Positions 15,148 to 19,311 of a stretch of DNA of 19,311 bases are shown here, in pieces. The position numbers and the translations under genes are program-made. The notes under the pieces are model-generated. The model searched no databases. It was given only the letters and a program-made list of their open reading frames with translations, and was not told the origin of the DNA. The stretch spans positions 1 through 19,311 of the forward strand of contig JASJHI010000403.1 of NCBI GenBank assembly GCA_033791105.1, read 5' to 3'. Source of the DNA: JASJHI01 sp033791105 (GTDB lineage: Bacteria > Actinomycetota > Acidimicrobiia > Acidimicrobiales > Ilumatobacteraceae). The first letter of the stretch is position 1; the number at the start of each line of letters is the position of its first letter.

Positions 15148-15903
15148 TCATGCCTCCGCGAGACCGGACAGATCGACCACCGGCCCCAAGAGCGCGCCGC
15201 CATCGACGACGAACTCCGACCCGGTGCTGAACGTCGCGTCGGCCAGCAGGTAGGCGACCAGCTTGGCGACCTCATCGGTCGTTCCGAAGCGCGGGATCGG
15301 CTGCGACGAAGTGACCTCACCGCCGAGACCATCGGTCATCGGGGTGGCAATTGGACCAGGATGCACCGACATCACCCGGATGCCGTCCCGGCCGGTCTCC
15401 AACGCCGCCGATTTGGTGAGGCCGCGCACACCCCACTTGCTCGCAACATACGCACCGATCTGGGCGTACCCCATCATGCCCGCGGTGGAGGACACGTTGA
15501 CGATCGCTCCACCCCCCGCCCGTCGCATCGACGGAATCACAAAATGCATCCCGAGAAACGTGCCGATCAGGTTGACATCGATGATGTGCCGGAACGCCGC
15601 AGGTTCGATGTCTTCGACCGTGCCGTAGCCGAGTATTCCGGCGTTGTTGACCAAGTGGTCGATCGGTCCCGACCAGGCCTCGGCCTGTCCGACCGCGCGC
15701 TTCCAGTCCTCCTCACTGGTCACATCGAGGTGGGCGAACTCGACGGCATCCCCGAGGCGCTCGGCAAGCTGTTCACCTTCGTCCCGCAACACGTCGGCGG
15801 CGAGCACCCGTGCGCCCTCGCGGGCGAGACCTTCGACGCACGCTGCACCGATTCCCCGGGCACCTCCCGTGACCAGGACACATTGGCCCTCGAACCTTCC
15901 CAT
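15148..15903 (-). CDS. SDR-family NAD(H)-dependent oxidoreductase
   Basis: A classical short-chain dehydrogenase/reductase, 251 aa, full length. Motifs: nucleotide-binding TGGARGIG (12-19), Asp37 at the end of beta-2 (VLAADV; suggests NAD rather than NADP), HLDVT with Asp60, NNAG (86-89), Asn111, catalytic Ser139 in VNVSST, Tyr152-x-x-x-Lys156 (YVASK), the SVHPGPIATPM segment and the C-terminal FVVDGG. It resembles 3-alpha/20-beta-hydroxysteroid dehydrogenase and glucose-dehydrogenase-like members; the substrate cannot be assigned. The ATG at 15903 has an AAGGGAGAA-type ribosome site just upstream (minus strand, about 15907-15916). It converges on the ACP gene with 108 bp between. It is separated from the antiporter gene by 97 bp, so it may have its own promoter. 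Confidence 0.93.
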   Translation of the reverse strand: MGRFEGQCVLVTGGARGIGAACVEGLAREGARVLAADVLRDEGEQLAERLGDAVEFAHLDVTSEEDWKRAVGQAEAWSGPIDHLVNNAGILGYGTVEDIEPAAFRHIIDVNLIGTFLGMHFVIPSMRRAGGGAIVNVSSTAGMMGYAQIGAYVASKWGVRGLTKSAALETGRDGIRVMSVHPGPIATPMTDGLGGEVTSSQPIPRFGTTDEVAKLVAYLLADATFSTGSEFVVDGGALLGPVVDLSGLAEA

Positions 15904-16000
15904 CGGCTTCTCCCTTCAATTCGGCAGCACTCAACTTTCGTTGCCAGGTTCCAACGTATGGCCGTGGGACCAGCGATCGACAGAGGCAAAGGTCTGCTCG

Positions 16001-16948
16001 TCAGCCCGACCCAACGAGGATCAGCAGCGCCGTTGCGACGAGATAGATCGCGAAGAGGCCCGCTGCAGTCGCGCGGCCAGCGGTGCGGGCCCGCGCCGCT
16101 ACGAGTGTCGCCAGCGCGATTCCGACGGCGATGATGAGCGCTCCCTGAACGGCCTCGCTCGACACCGCTGTCGGCCGGATCATCGGGCCGATACCGACCG
16201 ACAATGTCGCGTCGACCAACGACGATCCGAAGAGGTCGCCGATTGCCAAGGCCACCGCGCCGCGCTTGATCGCGGTCCAGTCCACGACGAGCTCGGGGAG
16301 CGACGTGCCGAGCGAGAGGACGACGGCGCCGGCCACGAACTCGGGGATGCCGATGTCTTCGCTGACCCGGATGAACGACTGCACGACCACGGTTGCGGAA
16401 GCTCCGACGACGGCCAACCAGGCCATTGCCCGGAGTGCAGGACCCCACGTCCACCGCTGGCCGGACCCGGGGCCGGCGCGCGGTTGGCGCTGTCGGCGGG
16501 CGAGGACCACCATGCTGATCACCCAGACCGACACGAGCACGAGACCATCGAGCCGAGCGAAGTGTCCGTCGCGGAGCAACACGGCAAGCAGCAGCAGCGC
16601 GCCAACCGTGAGCGCACCGACTGACACGACAATGTTCCTCGGGCGGTCCGCCGATTGCGGCAGACCACGAGAGAGAACGATCAGAATCGCCAGAACGAGC
16701 GTGACCTGGGTCAGCGCCGACCCGGTCGAGTCTCCGACATTGAGATCGCCGTGCCCCGCCAGCGACGACGAGATCGAATTGCCGATCTCGGGCAAGTCGG
16801 TGCCGACCGCGACGATCATGGCGCCGGTGAGGCCCGCTGACAGACCGAGCGACTCGGAAGCGTCCACCGCGTGCGTCACGGCCCGTTTGCTCGCCGCCGC
16901 CGCTACCGCCATCCCGATGACCGCGAGACCAATCCAAACGCCGATCAT
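16001..16948 (-). CDS. CaCA-family cation antiporter (Ca2+/Na+ or Ca2+/H+)
   Basis: An integral membrane protein of 315 aa with about ten hydrophobic segments arranged as two inverted halves. The alpha-1 repeat is at about 38-82 (GLTGAMIVAVGTDLPEIGNSISSSLAG..DLNVGDSTGSAL) and alpha-2 at about 205-247 (FVAGAVVLSLGTSLPELVVD...VALAIGDLFGSSLVD). GT(S)LPE is the family signature; the ion-binding glutamates are Glu54 and Glu219. A basic cytoplasmic loop (about 151-166) separates the halves. It should exchange Ca2+ or a related cation across the membrane. In alpha-1, GTSLPE is changed to GTDLPE and GSNxxN/D to GSALTQ, discussed in the findings. The ATG at 16948 has no obvious ribosome site, so the start is tentative. 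Confidence 0.9.
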   Translation of the reverse strand: MIGVWIGLAVIGMAVAAAASKRAVTHAVDASESLGLSAGLTGAMIVAVGTDLPEIGNSISSSLAGHGDLNVGDSTGSALTQVTLVLAILIVLSRGLPQSADRPRNIVVSVGALTVGALLLLAVLLRDGHFARLDGLVLVSVWVISMVVLARRQRQPRAGPGSGQRWTWGPALRAMAWLAVVGASATVVVQSFIRVSEDIGIPEFVAGAVVLSLGTSLPELVVDWTAIKRGAVALAIGDLFGSSLVDATLSVGIGPMIRPTAVSSEAVQGALIIAVGIALATLVAARARTAGRATAAGLFAIYLVATALLILVGSG

Positions 16949-17185
16949 CGCACCGGACGCTTCGAGCCCACCCCGAGCAGCCTGCCGCGGAAATTGGCAC
17001 GCCAGACACCGCGGAACCGAACCGGATGAGAAAGGTCAGCGCCCGAACGGCCGACTCGCGACCTCTCCGCGACCACTGACGACACGCGCGCCCTTCGTGT
17101 AAGACCGATGGCGACTTCCATGTTCAGCGCCTCCCGCCCGCGGTGTTTGGGGCAACTTCGCTCGTGGTTGTCATTCACTCATAGA

Positions 17186-17219
17186 GGACCGATCGTACGA
17201 CCGGTACGGCCGATGGTCC
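17186..17219. repeat. nested inverted repeat
   Basis: The outer arms are GGACC (17186-17190) and GGTCC (17215-17219); the inner arms are CGTAC (17194-17198) and GTACG (17204-17208) around a 5-base centre. The internal parts do not match, so this is a hairpin with an internal loop or two overlapping operator-like sites. Confidence 0.45.
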
Positions 17220-17229
17220 CGACTTTCCG

Positions 17230-17256
17230 AGCTGCGCGGTCTGGGACCCCGCAGCT
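17230..17256. terminator. strong 11-bp stem-loop, possible terminator of the ABC exporter operon
   Basis: The left arm AGCTGCGCGGT (17230-17240), loop CTGGG and right arm ACCCCGCAGCT (17246-17256) pair at 10 of 11 positions, with a single C-C mismatch (17237/17249). It lies about 113 bp downstream of the minus-strand ABC exporter stop. No T-run follows on either strand, as is common for actinobacterial terminators, so it could equally be a protein- or RNA-level regulatory hairpin. Confidence 0.5.
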
Positions 17257-17270
17257 GGCATCGGGATCGC

Positions 17271-17297
17271 AGCGTGAGAAATGGGTCAACTCACGCT
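17271..17297. terminator. perfect 8-bp inverted repeat, possible terminator or operator
   Basis: AGCGTGAG (17271-17278) and CTCACGCT (17290-17297) are perfectly complementary around an 11-base loop. It is the dyad nearest the exporter stop (72 bp downstream on the minus strand). There is no T-run; terminator or operator roles cannot be separated by eye. Confidence 0.5.
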
Positions 17298-17368
17298 CGG
17301 GTACGGAATACATCTGATGACACCAAGCGTGTGCGTAGTCGGCCCCGAATCTTGTGAGGCGGGCCGGA

Positions 17369-19150
17369 TCAGACGACGGGTTGGCTGCTCTCCCAGGCGG
17401 CGGCGAGCGCCGCGTAGCGGCCCCCGAGCGCGACGAGTTCGGCGTGGCTGCCGAGTTCGGCGAGTTCGCCGCCGTCGACGACAGCAATGCGGTCGGCGCG
17501 TCGCACCGTCGACAGGCGATGCGCGACGACGATCGTGGTGCGGTCGCGCATCAACCGTTCGAGAGCACCCTCGACGATCGATTCGGTGCCGGGATCAAGA
17601 TTGCTCGTCGCCTCGTCGAGCACGAGCACGGCCGGATCGACGAGCGCCGCGCGGGCGAGCGACACGAGCTGGCGTTCTCCCGCCGACAAGCGTGATCCCC
17701 GCTCGCGGACCTCGGTGTGGATGCCATCCTCGAATTGATCGAAGCGGTCGAGCGCGCCGATCGCGGCCAGTGCGTCGGCGACCTCGTCGTCGGTGGCATC
17801 CGAGCGAGCGATGCGGACGTTGTCGGCGATCGTGCCGCCGAACAGAAACCCCTCCTGGGGTACAACGACGACACGGTCGCGCAACGAGCGAACGGTCGCA
17901 TCGCGCAAGCCGACACCGCCGAAAGTGATGGAGCCGCTCGTCGGGTCGTACAACCGGGCGATGAGTTTGGCGAGTGTCGACTTCCCGGCACCGGTGGGTC
18001 CGACGAGGGCGAGCCGTTCGCCGTCGCCGATCGAGATCGAGATGTGGCGCAGCACGGCCAACTCGGTGTCGGGGTACACGAAGCTGACGTCGTCGACGAC
18101 GATCTGCCCCGACGAGGGGAGCTCATCTGGTCCGTCGACGATCTCGGGTTCGGTGTCGAGGATCCCGAAGAGCTTGTTCAGCGAGGCCGCTGACGACTGC
18201 ACACCGTTGTAGAGCTGCGACAGCTGTTGCACCGGCTCGAAGAGTTGGGTCAAGAGCAGCACGACCGCGATGACCGTGCCGATCGTGATGTCGCCGCGAT
18301 TGACGAGCCATCCGCCGACGCCGATGGCGAGCGCTGTCGCCACCACGCCGCTGGCTTCGACCAGGCCGAAGTACCACGTCGAGACCCGGACGCTGTGGAT
18401 GTGCGAGCGGTAGAGGGATCGGTTCGACTCGACGAATCGCCTCGTCTGCTCGGGCTCCCTCGCGTATGCCTGGATGACACGGACCCCGGCGATGCCCTCT
18501 TGGAGGCTCGACAGGTTCTGACCGACTCGTTCGCGGACATCGAGGTAGGCAGCGTTGGAGTCGCGCTGGAACTTCCGCGAGGCAATGATCAGGACCGGCA
18601 TCACGAGCATGGCGACGAGCGTCAACTGCCAGGACAGGAAGAGGAGCAGCACGAACGAGAACGAGATGAGCATCGCGGCGGTGACGAACTGGAGCACACC
18701 CCACTGCACGAGTTCGGACATCGACTCGATGTCCGCGGTCATTCGGGCGATGAGCACACCCGACTTGTGCCGATCGAAGAAACCGAGCGATTGTTTCTGA
18801 ATGTGCCCGAACACGTTGATCCGCAGCAGTCGGAGAAAGCCCTCACCGGCACGGTTGACGAAGATGAACTGCTGGCGCGATGCGACGTACGACATCGCGA
18901 CGACGATCAGATACGCGATGACCGCGTTGCGGAGAACTTCCCGGTTGCCGCCATCGATGCCGTTGTCGATGGCGTAGCGCACGAGCAGTGGGCCGAGGAG
19001 TAGACCGAGCGTGGTGATCGCGCTGAATACGAGCGCCGTCGCCATCGTTCTGCGGAACGGCTTCGCCATCCGCGCCGCCCGCCGGAGGACCTTCTTGGTC
19101 CCCTCGCCGTCGAGACGATCCTCGTCGGTGACCGCTCCCATGTTCCACAT
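17369..19150 (-). CDS. ABC exporter half-transporter (fused permease-ATPase)
   Basis: A type IV (MsbA/LmrA-like) half-transporter of 593 aa. The membrane domain (about 30-335) has six hydrophobic helices and the coupling-helix region FFDRHKSGVLIARMTADIESM. The nucleotide-binding domain (about 348-590) is complete: Walker A GPTGAGKST (384-392), Q-loop Gln432 (VVPQEGFLF), signature LSAGERQ (488-494), Walker B VLVLDE with catalytic Glu513, D-loop SNLD and H-loop His544 (VVAHRLS). All catalytic residues are present, so this subunit has a consensus ATP site. The substrate is not predictable (drug, lipid or peptide). The start ATG at 19150 shares its A with the TGA of the upstream gene (TGATG), and GGAGG lies about 10 bp upstream; ATG at 19141 is an alternative. 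The coupled upstream gene is probably its heterodimer partner. Confidence 0.93.
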   Translation of the reverse strand: MWNMGAVTDEDRLDGEGTKKVLRRAARMAKPFRRTMATALVFSAITTLGLLLGPLLVRYAIDNGIDGGNREVLRNAVIAYLIVVAMSYVASRQQFIFVNRAGEGFLRLLRINVFGHIQKQSLGFFDRHKSGVLIARMTADIESMSELVQWGVLQFVTAAMLISFSFVLLLFLSWQLTLVAMLVMPVLIIASRKFQRDSNAAYLDVRERVGQNLSSLQEGIAGVRVIQAYAREPEQTRRFVESNRSLYRSHIHSVRVSTWYFGLVEASGVVATALAIGVGGWLVNRGDITIGTVIAVVLLLTQLFEPVQQLSQLYNGVQSSAASLNKLFGILDTEPEIVDGPDELPSSGQIVVDDVSFVYPDTELAVLRHISISIGDGERLALVGPTGAGKSTLAKLIARLYDPTSGSITFGGVGLRDATVRSLRDRVVVVPQEGFLFGGTIADNVRIARSDATDDEVADALAAIGALDRFDQFEDGIHTEVRERGSRLSAGERQLVSLARAALVDPAVLVLDEATSNLDPGTESIVEGALERLMRDRTTIVVAHRLSTVRRADRIAVVDGGELAELGSHAELVALGGRYAALAAAWESSQPVV

Positions 19151-19311
19151 CAGCCACCACCTCCGCTCGCAGGTGCAGCCACATCGGAGGATTGGCCTGG
19201 CGCTGCCGGATCGGCGTCATCCCCGGCTGCGTCGCCGGTATCGTCGTCGCCGGGCATCGCCGCGAGCACCTCGCGATACCGCTGTTCGTTCGCCAGGAGC
19301 TCGTCGTGGGT
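19150..19311 (-). CDS. ABC transporter ATP-binding protein, C-terminal end (partial)
   Basis: The last 53 residues of a protein that begins beyond the right edge. THDELLANEQRYREVLAAM is the normal ending of an ABC exporter ATPase (GTHDELL....RY), followed by a ~34-residue tail rich in Asp, Ala, Pro and Gly (PGDDDTGDAAGDDADP...ASGGGG), probably disordered. Its TGA overlaps the start of the downstream exporter by one base. Tandem exporter half-transporter genes like this usually encode a heterodimer. The motifs that would show whether this half has a degenerate ATP site are outside the window. Confidence 0.8.
   Translation of the reverse strand, partial: THDELLANEQRYREVLAAMPGDDDTGDAAGDDADPAAPGQSSDVAAPASGGGG

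Larger units (their letters stand above)
16949..17368. other. 420-bp gene-free region with clustered dyad symmetries
   Basis: Between the ABC exporter stop and the antiporter start I see no convincing gene: short open frames on both strands have no family resemblance. The right half (17186-17297) contains three dyad-symmetric elements in 112 bp, described separately. The left half (16949-17180) shows nothing I can identify, though the promoter of the antiporter gene should lie there. Confidence 0.6.

Noticed and set aside
15920..15935. GCACTC stretch resembling half of a CIRCE (HrcA) heat-shock operator upstream of the SDR gene
   Set aside because: Only one half-site is present; the matching inverted half at the fixed 9-bp spacing is missing.
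15115..16134. A 339-codon plus-strand frame
   Set aside because: It is antisense to the SDR gene, whose full catalytic motif set is intact; no family resemblance in the plus frame.
16945..17317. Small open frames (77 aa on minus, 69 aa on plus) in the spacer
   Set aside because: No ribosome site or family similarity, Arg/Ser-rich composition, and the dyad elements cut through the region.
1..19311. CRISPR arrays, tRNA/rRNA genes, insertion sequences or prophage genes
   Set aside because: Read across the window, I found no regularly spaced repeats, no tRNA cloverleaf arms, no transposase or integrase motifs and no phage structural genes.

Overview
The window is GC-rich throughout, uses GTG starts freely and packs genes with 4-base start/stop overlaps. 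With a DUF1918 gene and actinobacterial-looking protein sequences, this suggests a high-GC actinobacterium, possibly of the Acidimicrobiia/Ilumatobacter type. The lineage is inferred from composition and protein style only.

Left edge (1-2125): the 3' end of an amino-acid-type ABC transporter ATPase; a minus-strand protein with a C-terminal diadenylate cyclase (DAC, c-di-AMP-forming) domain behind an unrecognised N-terminal region; and a divergent membrane-anchored YceI-domain protein.

Centre (2395-15039): about 12.6 kb of same-strand genes with tiny gaps or overlaps, probably one operon. In order: DUF1918 protein, two-CBS-domain protein, PEP synthase, AhpD-like carboxymuconolactone decarboxylase protein, P2-type (Ca2+-like) ATPase, a miniature Hsp20 fragment, an acetyl-CoA-synthetase-like ligase, pyruvate dehydrogenase E1 alpha, E1 beta and E2, a broken MBL/beta-CASP RNA-nuclease-like gene, and an acyl carrier protein. 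Pyruvate sits at the centre: PEP synthase returns it to PEP, PDH converts it to acetyl-CoA, and the ligase makes acyl-CoA from free acid. Several members (DUF1918, CBS, P2 ATPase, Hsp20) belong to families induced in the mycobacterial DosR dormancy regulon, so the block reads as a low-oxygen or energy-stress island. No E3 (lipoamide dehydrogenase) gene is present.

Right part (15148-19311, minus strand): a classical SDR oxidoreductase, a CaCA-family Ca2+/cation antiporter with altered alpha-1 residues, a 420-bp gene-free spacer with three dyad-symmetric elements, and two ABC exporter half-transporter genes overlapping by one base (one complete, one cut by the window edge).

Most notable points: two damaged genes inside an otherwise intact operon (hsp20 and the MBL nuclease); a 14-bp perfect tandem duplication that creates a five-codon mini-ORF coupled to the pdhA start; the DAC protein with an unknown N-terminal region; and the ligase-PDH-ACP arrangement lacking E3.
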